Position numbers and translations under genes: made by a program
Assembly (NCBI GenBank): GCA_035573715.1
Contig: DATLZZ010000004.1
Coordinates: forward strand, 12,782-76,781
Origin: JACPRL01 sp035573715
GTDB lineage: Bacteria > Acidobacteriota > Terriglobia > Acidiferrales > 2-02-FULL-67-57
DNA length: 64,000 bases
Direction: 5' to 3'
Shown here: positions 10,456 through 17,993 of the stretch, one piece after another
Position numbering within the stretch: the first letter of the stretch is position 1
How the letters are laid out: every line of letters begins with the position of its first letter
The notes under the pieces: generated by a model
What the model was told of the DNA's origin: nothing
What the model saw: the letters and a program-made list of their open reading frames with translations, nothing else
Database searches by the model: none

Positions 10456-11256
10456 CTAGGTTTCGGCTCCCCCCGTGAGCGACTGCAGATAGGCCTCGCT
10501 GTCGCGCTCGGGCTCTTCCGGCACACGGTTCAAGAACTGTTGCACCCGCGGGTGCTGGTTCTGACGAATCTCTTCCGGCGTCCCCAGGGCGACGATTTCG
10601 CCGGCGAACATCACCGCGATGCGGTCGGCGATGAGGAAGGCGCTGGCCAGCTCGTGGGTGACCACGATAATGGTCATCGGAAAGGTCTGCTTGAGCTTCA
10701 GCACCAGCTCGTCAATGCCGGCAGCGGTGATGGGGTCGAGGCCGGCGGAGGGCTCGTCAAGAAGCAGAATCTCGGGGTCGAGCGCCAGCGCCCGCGCCAG
10801 CCCGGCGCGTTTGCGCATGCCGCCGCTCAATTGCGCCGGCATCAGTTCCTCGAAGCCGCCCAGGCCGACCAGGCCCAGCTTCATGCGGACGAGCACCTGG
10901 ACGGTGGAGTCGTCCAGCTTGGTGAGCTCCCGCAGCGGAACGGCGACGTTATCGCCCAGGTTCATTGAGCCGAACAGCGCCCCGCTCTGGAACAACACCC
11001 CCATATGGCGACGCAGCTCCTGCAATTCGTCCGTCGGGCAGTGGCAGACATCGGTGCCCTTGATGTAGACGTGGCCCTGGGCAGGCTTCTCCAGCGCCAG
11101 CATGTGGCGCAGCAGGGTGCTCTTGCCGGTGCCGCTCGAGCCCAGCAGCACGATGGTCTCCCGCGGCTGAACGCTGAGGTTGATGTTGTGCAGGATGCGC
11201 CGGCTGCCGTAGTAGGTTGTCAGGTTCTCGACGCGGATGACGGGCTCGTCGGCCAT
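10456..11256 (-). CDS. mlaF: ABC transporter ATP-binding protein MlaF
   Basis: ATPase of the phospholipid transporter. Walker A GSSGTGKST, the signature LSGGMRKRAGLARAL, Walker B ILLLDEPSAGLDP and the switch VTHE are all intact. The methionine of MADEPVIRVENLTTYYG at 11256 fits the family; the open frame extends further upstream without purpose. About 266 residues. It lies between the permease (4 bases upstream) and the MCE protein (15 bases downstream). Confidence 0.93.
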   Translation of the reverse strand: MADEPVIRVENLTTYYGSRRILHNINLSVQPRETIVLLGSSGTGKSTLLRHMLALEKPAQGHVYIKGTDVCHCPTDELQELRRHMGVLFQSGALFGSMNLGDNVAVPLRELTKLDDSTVQVLVRMKLGLVGLGGFEELMPAQLSGGMRKRAGLARALALDPEILLLDEPSAGLDPITAAGIDELVLKLKQTFPMTIIVVTHELASAFLIADRIAVMFAGEIVALGTPEEIRQNQHPRVQQFLNRVPEEPERDSEAYLQSLTGGAET

Positions 11257-11260
11257 TGCC

Positions 11261-12055
11261 TCACCAGATGTAGTAGAACAGACCGCTGAAGAACATATCG
11301 GCCGCAATAATGGCGCTGATGGAAATCACCACGGCGCTGGTGGTGCGCAGACCGACGCCTTCGGCGCCGCCACTAACGGAGAAGCCTTCGTGGCAGCCGA
11401 CTTCGGTGATGATGATGCCGAAGATGACGCTCTTCACCAGGCCGGAGAAGATATCCTTGAGCAGCAGCGCGTCCAGCGCCCGCGACCAGTAGAGCGAGAG
11501 CGGCATCTGGATTTCCGTGACCGCGAAAATCGAGCCGCCCACAATGCCCATGAAGTCTGAGACGAGAGTCAAGCAGGGCATCATCAGGATGAGCGCCAGG
11601 TACTTGGGGACGACGAGGAACTTGATCTTGCTCAGACCCATGGTGTCGAGCGCGTCCAGTTCTTCCCCCACTTTCATCGTGCCGAGCTCGGCGGCGAACG
11701 ACGAAGCCGAGCGGCCGGCGACAATAACCGCCGTCATCAACGGCCCCAGCTCGCGCGCCATGGAAATCGCCACGATGTTCACCACCAGCGTCGTGGCGCC
11801 CCACCTGCGCAGCTCGTTGGCGGTCTGGTAGGCCAGAATCAAGCCGACGAAGAGCGCGATGAGCGAGACAATCGGGATGGCGTTGACGCCGGCCAGCACC
11901 ATCTGGTGGATGGCGGCCCGGCCGCGCAGGCCCTTGCCCTGAAGCGGCGCCACCAGCGTCCAGTAGAGGGCGTCCTTACCCAGACGAGTGATGCCGCCGA
12001 CGTAGCGCAGGAAAGCCAGGCTGCGCGCGCCGACAAACGCCAGAATCGCAGTCAT
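11261..12055 (-). CDS. mlaE: ABC transporter permease MlaE
   Basis: Inner-membrane permease, 264 residues, with about five to six hydrophobic helices. The segments VSLIALFVGLILAYQ, VAGRSASSFAAELGTMKVGEELDALDTMG and PKYLALILMMPCLT are the family hallmarks; the DTMG-containing cytoplasmic loop is the MlaF coupling region. It starts five bases after the STAS gene and is followed by mlaF. Confidence 0.93.
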   Translation of the reverse strand: MTAILAFVGARSLAFLRYVGGITRLGKDALYWTLVAPLQGKGLRGRAAIHQMVLAGVNAIPIVSLIALFVGLILAYQTANELRRWGATTLVVNIVAISMARELGPLMTAVIVAGRSASSFAAELGTMKVGEELDALDTMGLSKIKFLVVPKYLALILMMPCLTLVSDFMGIVGGSIFAVTEIQMPLSLYWSRALDALLLKDIFSGLVKSVIFGIIITEVGCHEGFSVSGGAEGVGLRTTSAVVISISAIIAADMFFSGLFYYIW

Positions 12056-12061
12056 GAAAGT

Positions 12062-12412
12062 TTAGGCGCCGCCCGAGGCGCTGGCCAACTGCTTCAGCGC
12101 GTCGTCTTCGTTCTCGAAAATCTTGAATACCTTATCCAGCCGCACCAGCTCGAGCACGTTGCGCGTGTTCTTGGTCAGGCCGCAGAGACCGAAGGTGGAC
12201 TTCTGGGCCTGGGCAGCCTTGAGCCCTTCGACCAGCGTGGCGATGCCGGAGCTGTCCATGTAGGCCACCTGGGCGAGGTTGACCACGACTGCGTTCTTGC
12301 TCTTCAGCGCGCCGAGTATTTTTTCCCGCAGCGCCGGCGTGGACTCAAAAGTAATCTGCCCGTCCACATCCAGAATGGTGGTCGAGCCCCGCTGGCGTAA
12401 GTTGACGTTCAT
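12062..12412 (-). CDS. STAS-domain protein (anti-sigma factor antagonist / MlaB-like)
   Basis: 116 residues, one STAS domain. The MDSSGIATLVEGL loop carries the serine that is phosphorylated in SpoIIAA/RsbV proteins. In E. coli the Mla operon ends with a STAS protein, MlaB, which binds MlaF, so this may be its counterpart; the intact Ser loop and the HATPase-like gene just upstream also fit a partner-switch antagonist. It overlaps the upstream gene by four bases and precedes mlaE by six. The two readings cannot be separated from sequence alone. Confidence 0.87.
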   Translation of the reverse strand: MNVNLRQRGSTTILDVDGQITFESTPALREKILGALKSKNAVVVNLAQVAYMDSSGIATLVEGLKAAQAQKSTFGLCGLTKNTRNVLELVRLDKVFKIFENEDDALKQLASASGGA

Positions 12413-12807
12413 GGCCGACCCTCCCCGGCGGCAAGGTAGTGAACCAGAATCAGGCGCAGTTTGCCGTCCGGCGTCTGGTCGTAGACCACGCGATCGAGCA
12501 ACTGCGCCAAAAGGCAGGCGTCAGCTTCCGTCCTCTCGTCCGGCACGGTCGCCTGGCCGTCTTCGAGGTTGATCTCCACTCGATCCTCATAGCCGGCGAA
12601 CTGGAGCTGCAATTCCTCGCGCTCCCTCCCCGCCACGCGCATCACTTGCCGGCAGGCGCACGCCAATGCTTCCCTCAGGTTGCGCTGCGCGCCTTCGCCA
12701 AATCCCAGCTGCTCGGCCAGGCGACCTGCCATCCCCTGCACGGCGGGGATGAGCTCGGGGTCGGGGGTCATCGTTATCGCCACACCGATTCGCCTGTGCT
12801 CGGTCAT
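12409..12807 (-). CDS. Anti-sigma/HATPase-like protein (RsbW-type, degenerate)
   Basis: 132 residues with the layout of the HATPase_c_2 group of serine kinases that phosphorylate STAS antagonists. The region LREALACACRQVM corresponds to the N-box, but the Mg-binding Asn is replaced by Cys, and the ATP-lid glycine motifs are poor (LEDGQAT). The C-terminal LLAQLLDRVVYDQTPDGKLRLIL is close to the family ending. It may bind nucleotide weakly or not at all. GTG 12810 and ATG 12807 are both possible starts; I chose ATG. First gene of the Mla operon and overlapping the STAS gene. Confidence 0.6.
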   Translation of the reverse strand: MTEHRRIGVAITMTPDPELIPAVQGMAGRLAEQLGFGEGAQRNLREALACACRQVMRVAGREREELQLQFAGYEDRVEINLEDGQATVPDERTEADACLLAQLLDRVVYDQTPDGKLRLILVHYLAAGEGRP

Positions 12808-12920
12808 CACACGAACAGAAAAAAATTCCTTCCTGCCGCCTCAGCCCGTCCGGGATCGACCCACGACGCCGTGGGAGCATACACCAAAACTTCGGTGTCC
12901 GCCAGAATTCTTAGCGGCGG

Positions 12921-13103
12921 TCAGTGTCCCAGCTCCTCCTGGGTGCGGTATTCACAGGCTTCGCGGCAGTCGGCGCAGTAGTAAAACCCATCGCCGACCA
13001 GGCGACAGGTTTCCGGGTTCTTGCAGAGAATGCAATAGCGGGGGCAGGGACACTTTTCTTCCGGCAGGTCGCACTGCATACACCTGAAAACTTTTTGTTC
13101 CAT
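12921..13103 (-). CDS. Cys-rich zinc-ribbon-like protein, 60 aa
   Basis: Tiny protein starting MEQKVFRCMQC with ten cysteines at 8, 11, 18, 20, 24, 27, 33, 43, 46 and 50, of which 8/11, 24/27 and 43/46 form CxxC pairs, enough for two or three zinc sites. Good start: AGAAGG lies a few bases before ATG 13103. Its promoter region carries TGGTATAGT, an extended -10, at 13131-13139 on the same strand. Function unknown; the divergent neighbour is rpsT. Confidence 0.72.
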   Translation of the reverse strand: MEQKVFRCMQCDLPEEKCPCPRYCILCKNPETCRLVGDGFYYCADCREACEYRTQEELGH

Positions 13104-13130
13104 TCGCCTTCTCCCGGACGGCTCAACTTG

Positions 13131-13139
13131 ACTATACCA
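13131..13139 (-). promoter_or_regulatory. Extended -10 promoter element for the Cys-rich mini-gene
   Basis: On the minus strand this reads TGGTATAGT, an extended -10 (TGn then TATAGT). Initiation about seven bases downstream would give a leader of about 20 bases that includes the ribosome binding site. Confidence 0.45.
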
Positions 13140-13190
13140 TCCCCCGCCTGCGCCCGCACCTCCCGGGCGAGTCCGACGCCGCCGAGGCGA

Positions 13191-13219
13191 TTGACAGGCT
13201 GCCGCAACTCCCCTAGTCT
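13191..13219 (+). promoter_or_regulatory. Putative rpsT promoter
   Basis: A perfect -35 TTGACA at 13191-13196 is followed after 17 bases by TAGTCT at 13214-13219, a weak -10. The rpsT start is 35 bases further on with AAGGAGAAGG before it. The next-best -10, GATAAT at 13221, would need an over-long spacer. Confidence 0.5.
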
Positions 13220-13253
13220 GGATAATTCCGATTCCCCGGAAAAAGGAGAAGGA

Positions 13254-13556
13254 ATGGCCACGGCTGTAGCCCCCAAACGCAAGAAACGCAAGAAGTCGGT
13301 GTTGAAAAACATCCGCAAGGCGGAACGACGCGCCGCCATCAATCGCGCCAACCGCAGCCGGTTGCGCACCCAGGTGAAGAAGTTCCGCCGCGCGCTGGCC
13401 GGCGGCAACCTGACCGAAGCGCGCCAACTGCTGCCGCAGACGATTTCCCTGCTCGACCGCTCGGTGCACAAGGGCATCCTGCACCGGAACGCGGCGGCGC
13501 GGACGAAGTCGCGCCTGCTGCGCCACTACCAGAAGCTGGCCGGCGCCGCCGCTTAG
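13254..13556 (+). CDS. rpsT: Small ribosomal subunit protein S20
   Basis: 100 residues, basic and helical, the usual size. The N-terminus is Lys/Arg-rich (KRKKRKKSVLKNIRKAERR), and ILHRNAAARTKSRLLR is the strongly conserved C-terminal helix. It binds 16S rRNA early in 30S assembly. Start at ATG 13254 has AAGGAGAAGG upstream. Its stop overlaps the stop of convergent holA by four bases. Confidence 0.95.
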   Translation: MATAVAPKRKKRKKSVLKNIRKAERRAAINRANRSRLRTQVKKFRRALAGGNLTEARQLLPQTISLLDRSVHKGILHRNAAARTKSRLLRHYQKLAGAAA

Positions 13557-14545
13557 CGGGTCCCCACCCGCGCAGCGGTGGACGCTCCGCCCGCCAACTG
13601 AACCACCAGCAACTCAACGATGGCCTTCGCGTCGGGCGGCGACGACTTGAGCGCCTCGTCGGCCTCCGCCAGCGCCGCCAGTCCCTGCCGCAACTCGTCG
13701 GGCCGAAATCTGCGCGCCTGCCGCTGCAATTGCGCCACGCGCGATTGCGGCGCGCGCAGCACCGCTGCCGCACGGTAGGACGGGAGTCCCGCCGGCAGCT
13801 CGCGCGCGATGAGCAACTGGCGATAGCGCCAGGCAAGCAAACCCACCAGCCCGATGGGGCTTTCGCCCTGCGCCAGCAGGCGCTCGAGCAGCGCCAGCGC
13901 CTCGGGGCGGCGGCGCTCGGCGAGAAAGTCCACCATATCGAAGACGCTGAACTGGCGGGCGGCCACGACGACCGCAGCCAGATCGTCCATCGTCACCTCG
14001 CGGTCGCCCACGTAGGCGCGCAGCTTTTCCAGTTCGGCGTGCAGGCGGCCCTGGTCGGGCCCGAGGACAAAGACCAGGTCTTCGGCGCGCTCGCGGCTCA
14101 GCTTCAAACCAATCTTCTTCGCCCACTGCTCGGCCGCGCGGACGGCTTCGGAGCCCTCGGGCGATTCGGCGCCGTGCCGCTCGCACTTTGCCAGCAGCAG
14201 CCGGGCGGCGCGGGTGCGTTTGTCGAGCTGCTCTTCCTCGAAAATTACGACGGTGAATTCCGGAAGCGAATCGAGCAACCCCTCCAGTCGGTCGAGCTCC
14301 TCCTCGTCCAGCTTCTCCGCGTCGCGCAGCACCAGCACCTGGCGCGGGCTGAGCAGCGTGGGCGAGGAAGCGGCGCGCTCGATTTCCTCCAGGCTCGCCC
14401 GCGAGAGCGAAAACTCCTGCACCGCAAAGGCGCGGGCGTCCATCTGCGGCACAAACTGCGCCAGCAGTTCCTCGCGGATTTTCTGCCGCAGGTAGGAGTC
14501 TCCGCCTTCAATCAGGTGAGCGCGGCGGGCTGTCCTGGGGGTCAC
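13553..14545 (-). CDS. holA: DNA polymerase III subunit delta
   Basis: Clamp-loader subunit that opens the beta clamp. 330 residues, family length. The opening TARRAHLIEGGDSYLRQKIREELLAQ replaces the usual LLYGDExFL motif region, followed by VLVLRDAEKLDEEELDRLEGLL and VIFEEEQLDKRTRAARLLL, all in the expected order. The start is GTG 14545. It follows lptE by three bases, an arrangement (lptE-holA) that is common in proteobacteria and elsewhere. Confidence 0.92.
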   Translation of the reverse strand: MTPRTARRAHLIEGGDSYLRQKIREELLAQFVPQMDARAFAVQEFSLSRASLEEIERAASSPTLLSPRQVLVLRDAEKLDEEELDRLEGLLDSLPEFTVVIFEEEQLDKRTRAARLLLAKCERHGAESPEGSEAVRAAEQWAKKIGLKLSRERAEDLVFVLGPDQGRLHAELEKLRAYVGDREVTMDDLAAVVVAARQFSVFDMVDFLAERRRPEALALLERLLAQGESPIGLVGLLAWRYRQLLIARELPAGLPSYRAAAVLRAPQSRVAQLQRQARRFRPDELRQGLAALAEADEALKSSPPDAKAIVELLVVQLAGGASTAARVGTR

Positions 14546-14548
14546 GGG

Positions 14549-15088
14549 TCAGAAATTCTCCAGCACGGCGCTGACCAGGGCGGCGGCGAAGTCGCGCGCC
14601 AGACGCTCGAAGGCGGGCTGGCGCTCCTCGAAGAAGCTGTGGACGTCGCCGGTGATTTCGTACTGGTCGCGGAAGACGTAGTGGCCATTGGAGTAGAGCA
14701 CCTGCTGGTCGCGGAGGTCGCGCATTTCGACCGAAAGGGTCACGGTAACCAGTACGGCCGAGGCGCGCCCGGTGTTGGGATCAAAGAGCACCGGGGCGGT
14801 GTGGGCGGTAAGCACGGTACCGCGCAGCACGGCGTCGGCGCCTTCCTGGCTGCCGACCACCTGGTAGCGGGTGCGGTGGATGAACTCGCGCATCACCGCG
14901 TCGGTAAGCCGCTGCTCGAGCCCCATCGAAGTGGTCCGGTTCTCGAACGCGGGCACGGCGATGACTTTGAGGTTCTGCGGCAGGCGGTTGCCCTGGCCGC
15001 CGACCTTGTAGCCGCAGCCCGAGCTGGCCAGCAACACCGCCAGTGAGGTCAGCAGCGCAAGGCGCTCAGCTAACCAAGGTTTCCGCAA
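14549..15088 (-). CDS. lptE: LPS-assembly lipoprotein LptE
   Basis: Outer-membrane lipoprotein that plugs LptD for LPS export. 179 residues with a signal peptide ending in the lipobox-like SSGCGYK (Cys about 25), then PQNLKVIAVPAFENRTTSMGLEQRLTDAVMREF, characteristic of the LptE/RlpB group. The only in-frame start is TTG at 15088, inside the preceding gene by 23 bases. This implies an outer membrane with LPS. holA follows directly. Confidence 0.88.
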   Translation of the reverse strand: MRKPWLAERLALLTSLAVLLASSGCGYKVGGQGNRLPQNLKVIAVPAFENRTTSMGLEQRLTDAVMREFIHRTRYQVVGSQEGADAVLRGTVLTAHTAPVLFDPNTGRASAVLVTVTLSVEMRDLRDQQVLYSNGHYVFRDQYEITGDVHSFFEERQPAFERLARDFAAALVSAVLENF

Positions 15089-16085
15089 TGTCCACCGCCG
15101 TTTGCGCCGTCAGGCGAAGATTGTCGGCCACCGCCCAGAGCCAGAACGCCGCCGGGCGTTTCCGGTCGCGCAGCACCGGGCCAATGATTATCTCATCCCG
15201 GCCGGCTGCGTCCACCGCGCCGGCCGGAGATTCGTCCTGTCTTAAAACGGAAACGCGGCGGCCTGCAAGCGCGCGTTCGACCGCCGGAAGTTCAGCCGCC
15301 TGCTCAAGCTCCACCAGAACCGACAAGCAATGGGCGTGGAACACTGGCGCCTGCAGAACGCGCAGCGCCACGCGCTCGGCGAGCTTGGGCGCGCGCCGCT
15401 CGATTTGCCGGTAAACCAAGTCGTCAATCTGCTCCAGGTGCGAAGCGCTCTCGGCGCCGTAGCGCGCCAGCAGGTTGAAGGCGACCTGGGCATCAAAGAC
15501 CGTGCGCGGAAAACTCTGGAAGGAGAGCAGACGCACGGTTTGCTCCTGCAATTCGTCCAGGCCGGCGGCGCCGCGTTCGGAGACCGGCTCGAAGACGTTG
15601 GCGACCGCGCGCCGTACGGACAGCTTGGCATTCAGCCGCCCCAGCATCGCCAGCAGCGCAATCGCCGCGGCATGCGGCACGGTGTACCAGCGGCGCGGTG
15701 AATCGTCGGTCGGCGGCAGGCAGTCCTCGAGAAACGGAACGCGCACGCGGGCCTCGGGGACGTCGAGTAGCGCATGACTCAAATCGATAACGGCGGCGGA
15801 ACCGGCGGCGGCCTGGGGCCAGTTCTGCCGGGTGAAGCGGTCGGCGGTGGAGGCAAAGAAGACGAGGTCATTTTCGGTAAAGGTGTCGGCGTCAATGGCC
15901 TCCACCAGCGCCGGCTCGCCCTCGAAGTCGGTCAACTGGCCGAGCGCCTCGGGGTCGTCGAGCAGCGCCAGCTTGCGCAGCGGGAACAAGCGCTCCTCGA
16001 GGACTTGCTTGACCTCTTTGCCTTTGAGCGAGGTGGCGCCGATGAGGGCGACACGCAAGCCGGTCTCGGGCGCCGCGGGAGTCAT
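15066..16085 (-). CDS. Usg-1-like aspartate-semialdehyde dehydrogenase homologue, catalytic Cys absent
   Basis: 339 residues with the fold order of ASADH: LRVALIGATSLKGKEVKQVL N-terminus, VIDLSHALLDVPEARVRVPF, and a C-terminal VADNLRLTAQTAVDIAETLV. The site that should read PNC in the enzyme reads P-H138-A139, so the nucleophilic Cys is Ala. A similar loss is known in the E. coli Usg-1 protein, which this resembles also at QAPVFHAHCLSV. It is therefore probably not an active ASADH. It overlaps lptE by 23 bases and may be co-translated. Confidence 0.85.
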   Translation of the reverse strand: MTPAAPETGLRVALIGATSLKGKEVKQVLEERLFPLRKLALLDDPEALGQLTDFEGEPALVEAIDADTFTENDLVFFASTADRFTRQNWPQAAAGSAAVIDLSHALLDVPEARVRVPFLEDCLPPTDDSPRRWYTVPHAAAIALLAMLGRLNAKLSVRRAVANVFEPVSERGAAGLDELQEQTVRLLSFQSFPRTVFDAQVAFNLLARYGAESASHLEQIDDLVYRQIERRAPKLAERVALRVLQAPVFHAHCLSVLVELEQAAELPAVERALAGRRVSVLRQDESPAGAVDAAGRDEIIIGPVLRDRKRPAAFWLWAVADNLRLTAQTAVDIAETLVS

Positions 16086-16092
16086 TCCACTT

Positions 16093-16881
16093 TCACTCGA
16101 CGTGCCCCGTCAGCCGACGGCGCGCTTCCGTCAACAAACCGGACAGCAGATAGGTGATCGCCAGCGCCAGCAGAACCGGGCGGGAGAAAAACCAGATCAG
16201 GGCGACGAGCACCGCGAGGCCGATGATGGAGCGGCCGCGGCCGCCGAGACTCAACCGCTTGAAGCTCGGATAGCGGATGGGACTCACCATCAGCAGCGCC
16301 AGCAGCGCCACGAGCCCAGCCCAGGCCACGGCCCACTCCCAGTCAGTGATGGGCGTGGGCGCGAAGTGCACGATGGCAGCGACCACGCCGGCGCCGGCCG
16401 GAATCGGCATGCCGACAAAGTAGCGGTGCGAATGCGTAGCGGGGTTGGCGTGGGTCGGTGTCGGCAGGACGTTGAAGCGCGCCAGGCGCCACGCCCCGCA
16501 GAAGGCAAAGGCAAAACAGATGACCCAGCCGATTTCGTAGATGTGCCGCGCCCACGCCGGGTCCCCGCCGGTCTGGATTCCGCGCAGACCCCAGACCAGC
16601 GCCAGAAACGCCGGGGCGATGCCGAAGCTGATGACGTCGGCGAGCGAGTCGAGCTCCTTGCCGAAGGGGCTGGCGACCTTGCGCAGCCGGGCCACGCGAC
16701 CGTCGAGCCCGTCAAACAAGATCGCCCAGCCGATGAACTTGGCGGCGGAGTCGAGATCAAAAACGGTGCCGCGCGCGGCGGCCAGGATGGCGATGTAGCC
16801 GAAAAAAAGATTGCCGACGGTGAGGACGGAGGAGACGAGGTCGATGCCGCGCTGGACTTCGTGGTTTTGTTCTTCACTCAT
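16093..16881 (-). CDS. pssA: CDP-diacylglycerol-serine O-phosphatidyltransferase
   Basis: Integral-membrane enzyme that makes phosphatidylserine from CDP-diacylglycerol and serine. The CDP-alcohol phosphatidyltransferase motif (DxxDGxxAR...G...D) is present as FDGLDGRVARLRKVASPFGKELDSLADVISFG at about residues 52-85. Several hydrophobic helices follow. 262 residues. It overlaps psd by four bases at its start. Confidence 0.93.
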   Translation of the reverse strand: MSEEQNHEVQRGIDLVSSVLTVGNLFFGYIAILAAARGTVFDLDSAAKFIGWAILFDGLDGRVARLRKVASPFGKELDSLADVISFGIAPAFLALVWGLRGIQTGGDPAWARHIYEIGWVICFAFAFCGAWRLARFNVLPTPTHANPATHSHRYFVGMPIPAGAGVVAAIVHFAPTPITDWEWAVAWAGLVALLALLMVSPIRYPSFKRLSLGGRGRSIIGLAVLVALIWFFSRPVLLALAITYLLSGLLTEARRRLTGHVE

Positions 16882-17489
16882 TCGAGTTGGGCCAGGATGG
16901 TCGAGCCGCCGCGAACGTGCTCCCCGGGCTGGACGCGTACACGGTAGCGCGGCTCGAAGAATACTTCAACCCGCGAGCCGAAGCGAATCATGCCGAGGCG
17001 CTCGCCGCGGGCCAGCTCGTCGCCGGTTTTTTTCCAGAACTCGATCCGGCGGGCCAGAAGGCCGGCAATCTGGCGGAAGACGACGCGCGTCCCTTCACCT
17101 TCCATCACAACTTCGTTCTGTTCGTTTTCCCAGCTCGCCTGGGGCTGCGAGGCGATGTGGAACTTGCCGGGGCGATAGAGGACCTCGGCGATGCGCCCCG
17201 CGATGGGAGCGCGGTTGACGTGGACGTCGAAGAGGGAAAGAAAGATGCTGATGCGGGTGAGCGGGCGGCCTCCGGGAACGACCTGGTCAACCGCGAGCAC
17301 GCGCCCGTCGGCCGGCGAAACAATCGCGCCGGTGGCCGCAGGAATCTGCCGCTCAGGGTCGCGGAAGAAGAACAGAATGAAAGCCGCCAGCGCCAGCAGC
17401 ACCCCGGCGGGAATCCACCAGCCCAGCCAGAGCAGCAGCGCTCCGAGCAGCGCGGGGACACTCGCAAACACGTAACCAGTGCGAATCAT
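16878..17489 (-). CDS. psd: Phosphatidylserine decarboxylase (short, proenzyme type)
   Basis: Converts phosphatidylserine to phosphatidylethanolamine. Two N-terminal transmembrane helices (about residues 3-40), then FFRDPERQIP, SPADGRV and, near the C-terminus, IRFGSRVEVF, where the GS pair is the autocleavage site that makes the pyruvoyl cofactor. About 203 residues from ATG 17489; a GTG at 17519 would add ten. Short type as in many non-enteric bacteria. Coupled to pssA by overlap. Confidence 0.92.
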   Translation of the reverse strand: MIRTGYVFASVPALLGALLLWLGWWIPAGVLLALAAFILFFFRDPERQIPAATGAIVSPADGRVLAVDQVVPGGRPLTRISIFLSLFDVHVNRAPIAGRIAEVLYRPGKFHIASQPQASWENEQNEVVMEGEGTRVVFRQIAGLLARRIEFWKKTGDELARGERLGMIRFGSRVEVFFEPRYRVRVQPGEHVRGGSTILAQLE

Positions 17490-17534
17490 GAAAGTAGGAG
17501 TACTGAGAAACGGTAACACACGCCCGCAGGGCCA

Positions 17535-17993
17535 TCAAGGCGCGAGGGAGCGGGCACAAATCACGGCGTCTTCGACAGGGTCGCGGTAGTAGCCGGTGCG
17601 TCGGGCGCGCTCCTTAAACCCCAGGGCGCGGTAGAACTCCAGTGCGGCGCGATTCGACGCCCGCACTTCGAGCCAGCACTGACGCGCGCCCCGGCCCCGG
17701 GCGCGCGCCAGCGCTTCTTCCACTAGCCGCCGACCCAGCCCGCGCCGCCGCGCGACCGGGCGCACCGCCAGGTTGAGAATCTCCATTTCGTCGGCGGCGA
17801 TGCGGGCCAGGACAAAGCCCATTCTCTCTTCGCTGTTGCCTTGAGCGACCAAACAAAGGGTACCGTCGGCGGCGAGCAGGCTTTCGTAGGCGTCGCGGGT
17901 CCAGCGGGCAGCGCCGGGCGAAGCCTTCTGAATCGAAAGCAGAGCCTCGAGGTCGCTGCGGTGCGCGTCGCGCAGCGTTAGTTTTGCTTCCAC
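17535..17993 (-). CDS. rimI: Ribosomal protein S18 alanine N-acetyltransferase (GNAT)
   Basis: 152 residues with the GNAT fold. The acetyl-CoA loop is VARRRGLGRRLVEEAL (about residues 81-96), and the C-terminal NRAALEFYRALGFKERARRTGYYRDPVEDAVI is typical of RimI. It overlaps the tsaB end by 16 bases, the usual tsaB-rimI neighbourhood. RimI acetylates the N-terminal alanine of S18; general N-terminal acetylation is the alternative. Confidence 0.88.
   Translation of the reverse strand: MEAKLTLRDAHRSDLEALLSIQKASPGAARWTRDAYESLLAADGTLCLVAQGNSEERMGFVLARIAADEMEILNLAVRPVARRRGLGRRLVEEALARARGRGARQCWLEVRASNRAALEFYRALGFKERARRTGYYRDPVEDAVICARSLAP

Noticed and set aside
13553..13556. Shared stop bases of rpsT and holA as an error
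   Set aside because: Both frames are strongly supported; convergent overlap of four bases is normal in this compact genome.
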